Positions 1-8,305 of a stretch of 64,000 nt of DNA are shown in pieces. The notes beneath the pieces are model-generated. The model saw only the letters and a program-made list of their open reading frames with translations, had not been told where the DNA came from and did not search any database. The DNA is taken from the NCBI GenBank assembly GCA_021770445.1, contig JAETQY010000004.1, positions 1 through 64,000 on the forward strand, given 5' to 3'. The first letter of the stretch is position 1; the number at the start of each line of letters is the position of its first letter. Source of the stretch: Bacillota bacterium (lineage in GTDB: Bacteria; Bacillota; Clostridia; Oscillospirales; Oscillospiraceae). The translations under genes were made by a program, and so were the position numbers.

Positions 1-978
1 TGCGACCAGGCTAAAGCCAGTTATTCTCCCTGTGAGCGGATGTGCAGTAAGGCCAAGGCCCAGCGTAAGGAGGCAAGCGACAAGAAAAAAGAGGAAGAGC
101 ATAAGCGCCAAGAGAAACAGGGGCGGAAATACCAAAAGGAGACCCAAGGCTATGCCAAGCGGCTGCTTCGAGCCATCGACGCCGCAGGAGTGCCGGAGGA
201 TACCAAGATCAACTGGAGTTATTACGATGGTCTCTTGGTGTCGACTATCCGGCAGTGGGCCACAGGTGAATTTGGTGACCCGGCGAGATGGCATGGCCCA
301 AGACTGGTACCTGGTAGATGCAACAATGACCACATTACGGCACTCACCCAGTTGCTGAACTGCTCCGCCGACTTCCTGTTGGGACTGACTGAGGACATCC
401 GTCCAGCCCCGGCCCAGGGGGAGCCGGAGGACCCTGTGGAAACTTTTGAGGAGGAAACCGCTTCAGCGGATTCCTGGGATGCTATTTCAGAGACTTTGGA
501 CCAGGTGGCCACACCGGAGGAGCCCGCCCGCCGTATCCGCTGGGAGAGCCGGGGTATGACCCCACCCACAGGCAAGCCGATCCTCACATATCAGATGACC
601 AACAACGGCCCGGAGTACCGGCCGGCGGTGTGGGACGGCAGCAAATTCCAATCCCCTGACCGCCGAAAAGAGCTGACCGGTCTGCAATATACCCACTGGC
701 TGGAGGTTCCTCTGCTCGGCAGCGGCGAGAACTGCGAGGTTGCCCCGCCGGAGCAGGCCGAGGGGCAGCTGATGATTTGCGGCTGGATGCCTGGCGGGAC
801 TTTCCCTGCAGATGATTGTGAAGTGGTAGCTGATTTTGATTTGGGAGATGGAACCGTTGTCCGTCAAAATTGTTTTTATGTTGACGGTCACTTTACTTTC
901 CGTGTTAATTCGGGGGACGTAGGCGCGAGAATCGACATGGAAGCTGTCCGCTGGATGCGCTTGCCGCCGGTGGAGTGA
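1..978 (+). CDS. Phage protein with Cys/Lys-rich N-terminus and HTH-like segment (5' partial)
   Basis: The reading frame is open from the first base, so the start lies upstream; the first internal ATG is at 40. The visible N-terminus has spaced cysteines (CDQAKASYSPCERMC) followed by a strongly charged Lys/Glu/Arg stretch, suggesting a metal-binding or nucleic-acid-binding head. Around residues 90-130 from the ATG, ITALTQLLNCSADFLLGLTED resembles the end of an XRE helix-turn-helix, where 'LLGLTxD' is typical. The C-terminal half matches no family I recognise. It sits upstream of small phage genes and a replication initiator, so an early regulatory or replication-accessory role is plausible but inferred. 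Confidence 0.6.
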   Translation, partial: CDQAKASYSPCERMCSKAKAQRKEASDKKKEEEHKRQEKQGRKYQKETQGYAKRLLRAIDAAGVPEDTKINWSYYDGLLVSTIRQWATGEFGDPARWHGPRLVPGRCNNDHITALTQLLNCSADFLLGLTEDIRPAPAQGEPEDPVETFEEETASADSWDAISETLDQVATPEEPARRIRWESRGMTPPTGKPILTYQMTNNGPEYRPAVWDGSKFQSPDRRKELTGLQYTHWLEVPLLGSGENCEVAPPEQAEGQLMICGWMPGGTFPADDCEVVADFDLGDGTVVRQNCFYVDGHFTFRVNSGDVGARIDMEAVRWMRLPPVE

Positions 979-982
979 AAAA

Positions 983-1038
983 TGTGCCCAAGTTGGACAC
1001 AAAGGTCACCTAAATAAAATGTGCCCGACTTGGGCACA
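983..1038. repeat. Tandem pair of 19-bp palindromes, operator-like
   Basis: Two near-perfect palindromes occupy 983-1001 (TGTGCCCAAGTTGGACACA) and 1020-1038 (TGTGCCCGACTTGGGCACA), each with one arm mismatch. Both are preceded by AAAATG context and followed by CACAAAGG, so they are also direct repeats 37 bp apart. The second abuts the Shine-Dalgarno of the next gene. They could be operators, RNA hairpins controlling translation, or copies of a repeat also found at 8499-8517 and 25465-25483. Confidence 0.7.
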
Positions 1039-1052
1039 AAGGAGGAATGACA

Positions 1053-1220
1053 ATGCGGATACTGAAACCCGGCGACCCCTGCCCGTGCTGCGGGCAGCCC
1101 ATCAAGGAGGGGCTTACCAGAGAGAAGATACTGCTACTCAGCTATATAGCTGAAGGGAAGACGATGCTGGGAGTAGCGGGAATGTTTAAGGAGGACCTGC
1201 ATGAAACGACTGACAACTGA
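1053..1220 (+). CDS. Small CPCCG zinc-knuckle-like phage protein (55 aa)
   Basis: A 55-residue frame opens at ATG 1053 behind a strong RBS (aaaggagg) and ends at 1220. It overlaps the next gene by 20 nt. Near the N-terminus it has PGDPCPCCGQPI, a compact Cys cluster reminiscent of half a zinc ribbon; the remainder is predicted helical. The RBS and the coupled overlap argue that it is expressed. Function is unknown. Confidence 0.6.
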   Translation: MRILKPGDPCPCCGQPIKEGLTREKILLLSYIAEGKTMLGVAGMFKEDLHETTDN

Positions 1221-1665
1221 CACCCCGGATGGGAATTTTGAGACCATGCTCAATCTGGTATTCGGCAAGGACGGCTGGGCACACATCAGGCATGACGGCG
1301 GTGGGGGAGCTGTCCCTCTCACCCAGTGGGCTAAGGCCCAGTGCATCCTGCACGGCTGTGGGGAGGTCTCCGCGGAGACGCCCGAGGAGATCGACGAGGC
1401 AATCTGCGACTGCATGATGGACCTCCCGGATTGTCCCATTGGGCTGGCCTACTGCTTCGCCGTCCAGGCCTGCCACCTGCGAGGCCGTCTGAAGACGTAT
1501 GAGGACATCCTGTTTGCTGAGGACGGCACCGAGCGGGTGACCTTGGATGATCTCCGGAATCTAACGCAGCCCAACAATCCTCTGACCCTGGAGGAGCCGC
1601 GGAAGAAAGATGGTACACCATGGAAAGATTGGCTGAGAAAAAGATTTGAGTACAAGGAGGACTGA
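1201..1665 (+). CDS. Conserved-looking phage hypothetical protein (154 aa)
   Basis: ATG 1201 is preceded by aaggagg eight bases upstream. The product is acidic, with a central Cys-containing segment (AICDCMMDLPDC) and a basic C-terminal tail (WLRKRFEYKED). I do not recognise a family. Its tight spacing in a run of small early phage genes suggests co-transcription with the replication initiator downstream. Confidence 0.6.
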   Translation: MKRLTTDTPDGNFETMLNLVFGKDGWAHIRHDGGGGAVPLTQWAKAQCILHGCGEVSAETPEEIDEAICDCMMDLPDCPIGLAYCFAVQACHLRGRLKTYEDILFAEDGTERVTLDDLRNLTQPNNPLTLEEPRKKDGTPWKDWLRKRFEYKED

Positions 1666-1667
1666 AC

Positions 1668-2144
1668 ATGCAGGCGGCAAACAACATTTTACTGGTCCGG
1701 GTGGCCTCTCTGGAGGGGGTCGATTACAAAGAAATGCGGGATGATATCCTGGAAAGCGTGAGGCTTGGCGTCCTGATTCTGGGGATGGACGACACCTGCG
1801 AGGTGATGGAGCTGCCCCCGCTTGGAGATGTGGAGGTTGAGGCAACAGAAAAACAGGAGGCTTTTGTAACGAATTCTGGTCCTCCATCTTTAATTCAGGG
1901 CGATGCGACGGTAAAACGTGCAATTCTTCAGCGGCTGAGTGATTATCGAAAGGAAAATGGCCTTGGGTGTTTAGAGAAGATAGCAGAAAAAACGGCCCAT
2001 TTCAAGGCGGACCGTCTGTCCGCCGAGACACTGCGGATGATTATTACGGGAGACGCGCCCAAGATGGATATAGCCGAGTGGGAAAAGATTGGCAAAGCGC
2101 TGGATGCGCTGGAGGTCAAAAGCAATGATTCGGATCGTGCTTGA
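1668..2144 (+). CDS. Phage hypothetical protein, possible C-terminal HTH (158 aa)
   Basis: It starts at ATG 1668, two bases after the preceding stop, with an aaggagg RBS. Residues from about 85 to 150 (AILQRLSDYRKENGLGCLEK onward, including LSAETLRMIITGD) have the spacing of an XRE-like helix-turn-helix, which would make it a candidate DNA-binding early protein. The N-terminal half is unrecognised. The DNA-binding idea rests on pattern only. Confidence 0.55.
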   Translation: MQAANNILLVRVASLEGVDYKEMRDDILESVRLGVLILGMDDTCEVMELPPLGDVEVEATEKQEAFVTNSGPPSLIQGDATVKRAILQRLSDYRKENGLGCLEKIAEKTAHFKADRLSAETLRMIITGDAPKMDIAEWEKIGKALDALEVKSNDSDRA

Positions 2145-2274
2145 GGTGGACGCCCCGCCGGGCTGTGTGATTGGCGTCAAAGAGTCCGTGTCAATGGCCG
2201 CAGAGCCGTACGGTAATATCCGGGTGGTTTCCGTGGAGGAAACGCTGCCGGAGCAGATGAAAATACAAGGTTAG
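2125..2274 (+). CDS. Small phage protein (49 aa)
   Basis: The ATG at 2125 lies inside the end of the previous gene (20-nt overlap) and is preceded by ggaggt. The product begins MIRIVLEVDAPPGCVIGVKE and reads like a small two-strand-plus-helix protein; similar short proteins occur in clostridial prophages. A longer frame from 2089 exists, but the RBS supports 2125. Function unknown. Confidence 0.6.
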   Translation: MIRIVLEVDAPPGCVIGVKESVSMAAEPYGNIRVVSVEETLPEQMKIQG

Positions 2275-2326
2275 AGGACGAAGGCCATGAGGGCTACGGT
2301 CTGTTGGATAACAGGAGGCAGACCTC

Positions 2327-3091
2327 ATGGCAAAGTTCAAAAAGATCATCGTCGCCGGGCCACTGGTAGTAGAGTGCGTCTATCCCGCGCCCAACCCCAG
2401 GGACAGCGTTGGCGTCCGGGCCGGGAAAAAGGAAATGTCATCAGAGGCCCAGCGGCGAATGAATCTAAAATACGCCTATCAAAAGCTGGAGCTGCTGATC
2501 GCCTCCAACTTCGGAATCCGGGACCTGTATGTGACCCTTACCTACGATGACGCCCACCTGCCCCGAAACCGGGCAGAGTCCCGGAAGATCATGCAGGCCT
2601 TTTGGAAACGTCTGCGGAAAGCCCGGAAAGAAAAGGACCAGGAGCTGCGCTACCTCTACGTCACCGAGCACAAACATGGGGACGGCCGCTGGCACCATCA
2701 CGCTTTGATCAACGCCACCGGCGAGGACTACGATTTGATTCGTCAGATGTGGGGCCAGGGCGGTGTAGAGTTCAAACAGCTGCGCATTGATCGGGATAAA
2801 AACTTTGAGACCCTGGCCCGGTATTTTTGCAAGGAGCAGCGGGATAAGGTGGGGCTGCGGTTGTGGTCCGGTTCGCGGAATCTGCGCAAGCCGGAGCGTG
2901 AGTGCTTCCGGGTGCCAAACGATACGCCGCTGTCTGTGCCGGAGAGTGCGTCGCTGACCTTCGAGGACACGGGCGACGTTACTACCGCTTACGGCCACTA
3001 CCGATATATCAAGTATCTGGCCGCCGGGTGGGAGACCACCATCGGCCCCAGACCCAAGGCCAAACGCCGGCGCCGGCGGAAGCAGCCATGA
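2327..3091 (+). CDS. HUH-type replication initiator-like endonuclease (254 aa)
   Basis: Three motifs of rolling-circle initiators occur in order. Motif I-like YVTLTYDD is at about residues 68-75. A metal-binding His cluster (RWHHHALIN, His123-125) follows a predicted strand. YFCK (Tyr166, Lys169) matches the YxxK catalytic motif. The motif I wording resembles Microviridae and clostridial REP-type proteins. The C-terminus ends in an Arg/Lys run. In P2-like phages an HUH protein (gpA) nicks the origin, so initiation of prophage replication is the natural role. The start has RBS aggagg. An origin is expected nearby but I cannot pinpoint it. Confidence 0.75.
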   Translation: MAKFKKIIVAGPLVVECVYPAPNPRDSVGVRAGKKEMSSEAQRRMNLKYAYQKLELLIASNFGIRDLYVTLTYDDAHLPRNRAESRKIMQAFWKRLRKARKEKDQELRYLYVTEHKHGDGRWHHHALINATGEDYDLIRQMWGQGGVEFKQLRIDRDKNFETLARYFCKEQRDKVGLRLWSGSRNLRKPERECFRVPNDTPLSVPESASLTFEDTGDVTTAYGHYRYIKYLAAGWETTIGPRPKAKRRRRRKQP

Positions 3092-3154
3092 CCTTTTTTA
3101 TATTTTTTCGGTCTTGAGGAATATATTAACTTATGGGAAAAGGAGTGGAAAGCC

Positions 3155-3358
3155 TTGCAAGGCGAGTCCAAACATGGTAAAATGATAACGGTAAGTGATG
3201 GCTGGCTGACCTGCCCCAGGTGCCGTAAGAACAAGCGGCTGATGAAGGTCCGGCCAGACACCCAGGGCAGCAGGCTGATTGCCTACTGCCGGGTCTGCAA
3301 AAACGAAATACTGATCGACGTCAACAAGGGCGCGTGCTTTGAGAGCCAAGGCCAGTGA
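3155..3358 (+). CDS. Cysteine-rich KTR-type zinc-ribbon protein (67 aa)
   Basis: Two CxxC pairs (CPRC and CRVC) flank a KNKRLMKVRPDT segment, the pattern of the Cys_rich_KTR family found on Firmicutes mobile elements. TTG 3155 is preceded by aaaaggag at good spacing; ATG 3182 in the same frame is an alternative without an obvious RBS. It closes the early gene set, just before a terminator. It is probably a small nucleic-acid-binding protein; its role is not established. Confidence 0.6.
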   Translation: MQGESKHGKMITVSDGWLTCPRCRKNKRLMKVRPDTQGSRLIAYCRVCKNEILIDVNKGACFESQGQ

Positions 3359-3383
3359 CTAACACGGGAAACGTGTCCTGGGC

Positions 3384-3423
3384 AAAAACGCGGCGCGGGG
3401 CAAGGAAGGCGCGGTGTTTTTGT
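3384..3423 (+). terminator. Terminator-like hairpin ending the early region
   Basis: Arms 3384-3396 and 3409-3421 pair over 13 positions, with one G-G mismatch and one G-T wobble, and end in a T run. It separates the replication gene set from the terminase genes. Confidence 0.6.
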
Positions 3424-3563
3424 CCAGAAAAATAAAAATTTTTCGGTGATTTCATTTCCGACCTTTCAAAAAAATGCAAAAGCATACCCCTTTAGGGGTA
3501 TAAACCCAAAAAAACAGCACAAAAAATGCGAAATCCAGTTGGACGCAGAAGGTGGGGGAGTGT
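3424..3563 (+). promoter_or_regulatory. AT-rich early/late junction with short hairpin
   Basis: This noncoding stretch is conspicuously A/T-rich. It carries a perfect 7-bp stem ATACCCC-TTTA-GGGGTAT at 3484-3501 without a T run. It is where a late promoter or activator site would be expected, upstream of the small terminase gene. I see no convincing -35/-10 pair. Confidence 0.35.
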
Positions 3564-4145
3564 ATGACGCCAAAAAAGGGCTCGCGCAAGCCTGGAACGG
3601 AGCAGGCCCCGGCTATCCTCACCATCATTCCCGACTGGGCGGATGCTGCGGCCATCGGAATGCTGGTGGGTCTGTCCGACCGTCAGATTCAGAATCTGAC
3701 CCGCTCAGGTGTGCTGACAAAAGAGACGCCGCCCGGGCGCAAGGTGCAGAAATACCGCACCTGCAAGGCGGTCCAGCAGTATATCGCCCATGTCAAGCAA
3801 AAAGCCGGGGAGCAGGAGCACCCCAAGGAGCTGGTCCTGCGGAAGCTGGAGGCGGAGGTCAAGCTGAAGGAGAGCCAGGGCCAGCTGGCCAGCATCAAGG
3901 CCGACATTGCGGAGGGGCGCTATATCGAGACCGCCTCCGCCGCACAGCAGCTGACGGAGTTCATGGATACGTTCAAGCACTTCGCCCTGAATATCCCCAG
4001 CCGTGTGGCGGGGACAGTGGCCGGTTATACCGACGCCGCCACCGCCCGGGCCATTGAGAAAAGCACCCGCAAGGAGCTGGAGGACATGCTGTCCCTGTTC
4101 GCGGACGCCGCTATGCTGGCGCTGGGAGAGGGGGCTAGTCGGTGA
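3564..4145 (+). CDS. Terminase small subunit, Nu1-like
   Basis: The N-terminal IGMLVGLSDRQIQNLTRSG followed by a KYRTCKAVQQYI segment is the winged-helix pattern of lambda Nu1-type small terminases, which bind the packaging site. A helical, charged middle (about residues 75-115) probably mediates assembly with the large subunit. ATG 3564 is preferred because it sits five bases after a gggggag; GTG 3552 is possible. The stop overlaps the start of the large subunit, as expected for a coupled pair. Confidence 0.8.
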   Translation: MTPKKGSRKPGTEQAPAILTIIPDWADAAAIGMLVGLSDRQIQNLTRSGVLTKETPPGRKVQKYRTCKAVQQYIAHVKQKAGEQEHPKELVLRKLEAEVKLKESQGQLASIKADIAEGRYIETASAAQQLTEFMDTFKHFALNIPSRVAGTVAGYTDAATARAIEKSTRKELEDMLSLFADAAMLALGEGASR

Positions 4146-5992
4146 AACGGTATCGGGTGAAACCGTATGAGGTGCCGGGCTGGATCATGCCGGCAGTGGC
4201 GGCGCTGCGTCCCCGGAAGCGGCTGCCTGTGTCCCAGTGGGCGGAGCAAAACCGGATCCTCCCTGATGGGAACTCCATCCCCGGCCCCTGGCGCAACCGG
4301 GTGACGCCCTATCTGACGGAGATCATGGACACGTTTAACTCCGAGTCGGTAGAGAAGATCATCTTCGTCAAGCCTACCCAAGTGGGCGGCACCTCGGCCA
4401 TGGAGAACATGCTGGGCAGCTTGATTGACCAGGACCCCGGCCCCACTATGATCGTGTATCCGTCGGATGACCTTGCGGAGCGGACCGTAGACGCCAAGCT
4501 GGACCCGATGATCCGGCGCTGTAAGCCTCTGGCGGCATTGTACCAGAAGACGGACAGCAAGAAGCTTCAGCTGAAATTCGGCAGCATGACCGTGTATCTG
4601 AACGGAGCGAACAGCCCTGCGGATTTGTCCAGTACCAATATCCGGTATCTGTTTTTGGATGAGGTGGATAAATACCCTGGGGCCAGCAAAAAAGAGTCGG
4701 ACCCGGTTTCGCTGGCCATCGAGCGCACCAAGTCTTACACCATCAACCGGAAGATCTTTATGACCTCCACCCCCACGCTGAAAACTGGCCATATCTGGCG
4801 GGCGAAAGAGGGCGCGGAGGCGGAAAAGCACTACTTTGTCCCATGCCCTCACTGTGGCTCATACATCGAACTGCAATTCGCTCAACTCAAGTGGCCCAGC
4901 AAGGATGATGTTCCTGACAGTACAGCGCGGGCAAACATGGCAAGATATGTGTGCCAGGTGTGCGAGGGTGTAATCACCGACCGGGACAAGGGCCGGATGC
5001 TGGAGGCGGGCCGCTGGCAGTTTGTACGTGAGAGAACGGAGACGCCCAAGAGCGTCGCCTACTGGATGTCCACCCTGTACTCGCCCTTTACCCGCTTCTC
5101 TGATGTTGCCCAGGCGTTTATGGATTCCAAGGATGACCCGGAGCTGTTACAGAATTTTGTAAACTCCTGGCTGGCGGAGCCCTGGGAAGATACCAAGCTG
5201 AAAACCAATGCGGACCTGGTTCTGGAGCGTCAGACGGAGATACCCGCCTGGGAGCTGCCGGAATGGACCAAGCTGCTGACCGGCGGAATCGACGTACAGG
5301 AGAACTGCGTGTACTGGGTGATCCGGGCCTGGGGCGACTTTATGACAAGCCAGAACGTCGCCCATGGTCAGGCTCTCTCCATGACCGAGGTGGAGCGGGT
5401 CATGAATACCCGTTTTCTGATGCCGTCCGGCGAGAAAGTCATGGTGGAGCTGGCCCTGATGGACAGCAGCGATCAGACCGACACGGTGTATGACTTCTGC
5501 CTGATCAATGGCGACTGGGTGCGGGCCTGCAAGGGTTCCTCTGTGTCATTACAGGGCTACTACCGAATATCTACCGTGAATAAGGCTGGCAGCCGGGCCA
5601 ACGGAATGCAGCTGGTGCTGGTGGACGGCGGCAAGTACAAGGACATGATCGCCGCCCGTATGCGCCGGCCCAATGGAACGGGCTCCTGGATGGTCCATAA
5701 GGACTGTGATCTGGAGTATGCCGAGCAAGTGACGGCGGAGCATAAAATCACTGAGCGGAAGAACGGCAAGGTGTCTTACCGCTGGGTTCCGAAACACTCT
5801 CACGGTGATAACCATTACCTGGACTGCGAGGTGTATGCTGCGGCGGCGGCGGACGTGATGGAGGTCCGGTCCCTGGTCCTTCAGAATCCGGGGCAGGCGG
5901 ACCAGCAGCCGGAGAAGCCCGCCCAGCCGGTGTGGCAAACGGAGACCACCCTGGAGGAAAACTGGATCGGGACCCATGAAGACTGGATTTAA
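4142..5992 (+). CDS. Terminase large subunit, GpA family
   Basis: The 616-aa product has the GpA architecture. A Walker A-like KPTQVGGTS lies at about 77-85 and Walker B YLFLDEVDKY at about 169-178. A CxxC...CxxC zinc-ribbon insertion lies at about 235-274 (CPHC, CQVC). The nuclease domain opens with GGIDVQ near residue 381. It is the packaging ATPase/nuclease that cuts concatemers and fills proheads. The GTG start overlaps the small subunit stop by three bases. No frameshift or missing motif is seen. Confidence 0.92.
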   Translation: MKRYRVKPYEVPGWIMPAVAALRPRKRLPVSQWAEQNRILPDGNSIPGPWRNRVTPYLTEIMDTFNSESVEKIIFVKPTQVGGTSAMENMLGSLIDQDPGPTMIVYPSDDLAERTVDAKLDPMIRRCKPLAALYQKTDSKKLQLKFGSMTVYLNGANSPADLSSTNIRYLFLDEVDKYPGASKKESDPVSLAIERTKSYTINRKIFMTSTPTLKTGHIWRAKEGAEAEKHYFVPCPHCGSYIELQFAQLKWPSKDDVPDSTARANMARYVCQVCEGVITDRDKGRMLEAGRWQFVRERTETPKSVAYWMSTLYSPFTRFSDVAQAFMDSKDDPELLQNFVNSWLAEPWEDTKLKTNADLVLERQTEIPAWELPEWTKLLTGGIDVQENCVYWVIRAWGDFMTSQNVAHGQALSMTEVERVMNTRFLMPSGEKVMVELALMDSSDQTDTVYDFCLINGDWVRACKGSSVSLQGYYRISTVNKAGSRANGMQLVLVDGGKYKDMIAARMRRPNGTGSWMVHKDCDLEYAEQVTAEHKITERKNGKVSYRWVPKHSHGDNHYLDCEVYAAAAADVMEVRSLVLQNPGQADQQPEKPAQPVWQTETTLEENWIGTHEDWI

Positions 5993-6001
5993 GGGGGCAA
6001 T

Positions 6002-6229
6002 ATGGACGAAACAAGCATGACGCCGGCTGAAATGCTGGCCCAGGTCAATACCGCCATCACCAAGGTGCTGTGCGGTGGCCAGAGTTACAAAATCGGCAGC
6101 CGGTCGCTGACCCGGGCGGATTTGGCTATGCTGAAATCCATGCGAGACGATCTGGAGGCCCAGCTGGCCGATGAGGACAGTGGCTGCCTGCTGGGACGGA
6201 CCTATGTAGCCTATTTTGATGGGAGATGA
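6002..6229 (+). CDS. Head-tail joining protein, gpW/DUF6148-like (75 aa)
   Basis: The short helical protein contains GGQSYKIGSRSLTRADL, a signature shared by gpW-like/DUF6148 phage proteins. Its position between large terminase and portal matches lambda order (A-W-B). gpW-type proteins plug the portal before tail attachment. ATG 6002 follows aaggggg. Confidence 0.7.
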   Translation: MDETSMTPAEMLAQVNTAITKVLCGGQSYKIGSRSLTRADLAMLKSMRDDLEAQLADEDSGCLLGRTYVAYFDGR

Positions 6230-6234
6230 TCTGT

Positions 6235-7794
6235 ATGGGCTGGCTGGATAATACGATTGCCGCAGTGTCCCCCCGCTGGGCCTATGAGCGGACGATGTGG
6301 CGTCAGGCCTATGAGGAGGTCCGTAGCTACGACGCCGCCAGCTCCAGCCGTGTCAATGCTGGGTGGCGCGTGGTAAATGAGAGCGCGGAGCTGACAGACA
6401 GGTACAGCCGGGATGTGGTCCGGGCTCGGGCCCGCGACCTGGAACGTAACAGCGACATTGCCCAGTCTGTGGTACACGCCTATAAACGAAATGTCGTCGG
6501 GCGTGGCTACACCCTCCGGGCCATGACGGGCGACGACAGCCTAGACAACCAGATTGAGCGGGCCTGGAAGCGCTGGTGCAAAGCCCGAAACTGCGATGTG
6601 ACCGGAGAGCAGTCCTTCAACAGTATCCTGCGCATGATGGTGGAACGGAAAAAATACGACGGCGGGATCTTGATCCATTTCTGCTATACCCCCGGCGGTC
6701 TGGTCCCCTTCAAGCTCCAGTGCCTGGAGGTGGATGAGCTGGATATTACCCACTCTTCTCCGCGATATCGGGGTAACCGGGTGGTGGGTGGCATTGAGTA
6801 CAATCAGTACCGCCGCCCGGTGGGTTACTGGTTCCGGCAGTATGACCTGGATGGATACCAGGTTATGGACCCGATGTTTATCGAGGCCAAAAATATCTTT
6901 TTTTACAAGAACAAGCACCGGCCCAGCCAACTCCGGGAGATGTCCGATCTGACCCCCACAATCACCAGAGTGCGGGATACCAACGAATTTATTACCGCCG
7001 TAGCCATTAAGGAGCGTATTGCGGCCTTGGTGGGCCTGGTAATCAAAAAGACGCTGCCCACCGGGGGGACTGGCCGCAGCGCGTCATCCCGGGGCCCGGA
7101 TGGTCAGGTAGACTACTCCGCCAAGAAGATGACCCCTGGCATGATTCTGGAATTGGGGGCCGGGGATGATGTGGAGGTGGTGGATCCCAAGAGCGCAGCG
7201 ACGGATGCCACGGCGTTCCTGAAGACCCAGCAGGGCCTGATCGGTTCGGGGCAGGGCCTGTCCTATGAGGCAGTCAGTCGGGACATGAACGGTGCGACCT
7301 ATTCCTCTGCCCGGCAGAACGCCCAGGAGGACGAAAACACATACACCGAGGAAATCGAGCTTCTTACTGCGTTCATGTCTGAGGCATATGAGCATTTTGT
7401 TATTTCCGGCTGCCTGACTGGGCTGTTCGCCGTTCCTGACTTCTGGAAGCGCAAGGAGGAATATTTGAGCCATGCCTGGATCAAGACGCCGAAAAAGTGG
7501 ATTGACCCGGTCAAGGAAGCCAACGCGGATAGAATTGCACTGCAAAGCGGTCAAAAGACATTCCAAGACCTCTGTGCCGAGCGGGGCAAGGACTGGAAAG
7601 AAGCGGTGAGTGAGATTTCGGAAGTTTTGAAATATGGCCGTGAGGTCGGAGTTGATATGGGAGGTGTCATTTTTGGAACAGGAGCGGCAGCAGCAGCCCA
7701 ACAGGGCAGCCCCGGAGTCGGAAAAAAACCGGGGAACCCGGAGCATGGGGGAAATTCTGGCCAGGGAGGCGGAAAGTCCGGAAGCACAGGATAG
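6235..7794 (+). CDS. Portal protein, lambda gpB family
   Basis: About 519 aa, with the lambda-type portal opening MGWLDNTIAAVSPRWAYER and a SYDAASSSRVNAGW-like segment. The body contains the conserved GQGLSYEAVSRDMNGATYSS stretch near residue 340. The C-terminus is a Gly/Ser/Pro-rich tail. I chose ATG 6235; ATG 6226 in the same frame overlaps the previous gene and adds three residues. It forms the dodecameric DNA gateway. Its 3' end overlaps the protease gene by about 120 nt in another frame. Confidence 0.9.
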   Translation: MGWLDNTIAAVSPRWAYERTMWRQAYEEVRSYDAASSSRVNAGWRVVNESAELTDRYSRDVVRARARDLERNSDIAQSVVHAYKRNVVGRGYTLRAMTGDDSLDNQIERAWKRWCKARNCDVTGEQSFNSILRMMVERKKYDGGILIHFCYTPGGLVPFKLQCLEVDELDITHSSPRYRGNRVVGGIEYNQYRRPVGYWFRQYDLDGYQVMDPMFIEAKNIFFYKNKHRPSQLREMSDLTPTITRVRDTNEFITAVAIKERIAALVGLVIKKTLPTGGTGRSASSRGPDGQVDYSAKKMTPGMILELGAGDDVEVVDPKSAATDATAFLKTQQGLIGSGQGLSYEAVSRDMNGATYSSARQNAQEDENTYTEEIELLTAFMSEAYEHFVISGCLTGLFAVPDFWKRKEEYLSHAWIKTPKKWIDPVKEANADRIALQSGQKTFQDLCAERGKDWKEAVSEISEVLKYGREVGVDMGGVIFGTGAAAAAQQGSPGVGKKPGNPEHGGNSGQGGGKSGSTG

Positions 7795-8305
7795 CCGCCG
7801 GCGGACCATTAGTTTTTCCAGCGAGGAGCCGTACCGGCGGTATTTCGGCATGGAAATTCTGGACCATGCCGAGGGTGCGGTAAATCTGTCCCGCTTGAAC
7901 ACAATAGGCGTGGTCCTGTTCAACCACAACAGGGACCAGGTAATCGGAAAGGTGCTCAGGGCCTGGGTGGAGAATGGCCGCGGCATGGCAGAAATTGAGT
8001 TTGACAGCGACGCCGAGGCAGAGAAGATTTTCAGCAAGGTCAAATCGGGCACCTTGAAGGCGACATCTGTGCGCTACTCTGTGGAGGTCTGGGAAGAGGT
8101 CAAGGCGGGGGCTGTGTCTGCTGACGGGCGCTTCAATGGCCCCTGCATGATTGCCCGGAAATGGACTCCCCTGGAACCGTCTATTGTGTCGGTACCGGCG
8201 GACGCCACTGTAGGCGTGGGCCGTTCAGATGACAACCCGCCGGACCTGTCCGTGTATGAGAGGCAAATCCAAATCAATCAGAACAAGATGGAGGTAAGAG
8301 CATGA
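7673..8305 (+). CDS. Prohead protease, HK97/S78 family
   Basis: The protein contains a His-bearing FNHNRDQVIG, a Ser-bearing LKATSVRYSV and EPSIVSVPAD, which match the catalytic and structural motifs of HK97-type prohead proteases. I place the start at TTG 7673, since gggaggt at 7659-7665 sits seven bases upstream; ATG 7634 and 7745 lack a good RBS. This start lies inside the portal gene, giving a long out-of-frame overlap. It cleaves capsid and scaffold during maturation and overlaps the capsid start by four bases. Confidence 0.8.
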   Translation: MEQERQQQPNRAAPESEKNRGTRSMGEILAREAESPEAQDSRRRTISFSSEEPYRRYFGMEILDHAEGAVNLSRLNTIGVVLFNHNRDQVIGKVLRAWVENGRGMAEIEFDSDAEAEKIFSKVKSGTLKATSVRYSVEVWEEVKAGAVSADGRFNGPCMIARKWTPLEPSIVSVPADATVGVGRSDDNPPDLSVYERQIQINQNKMEVRA

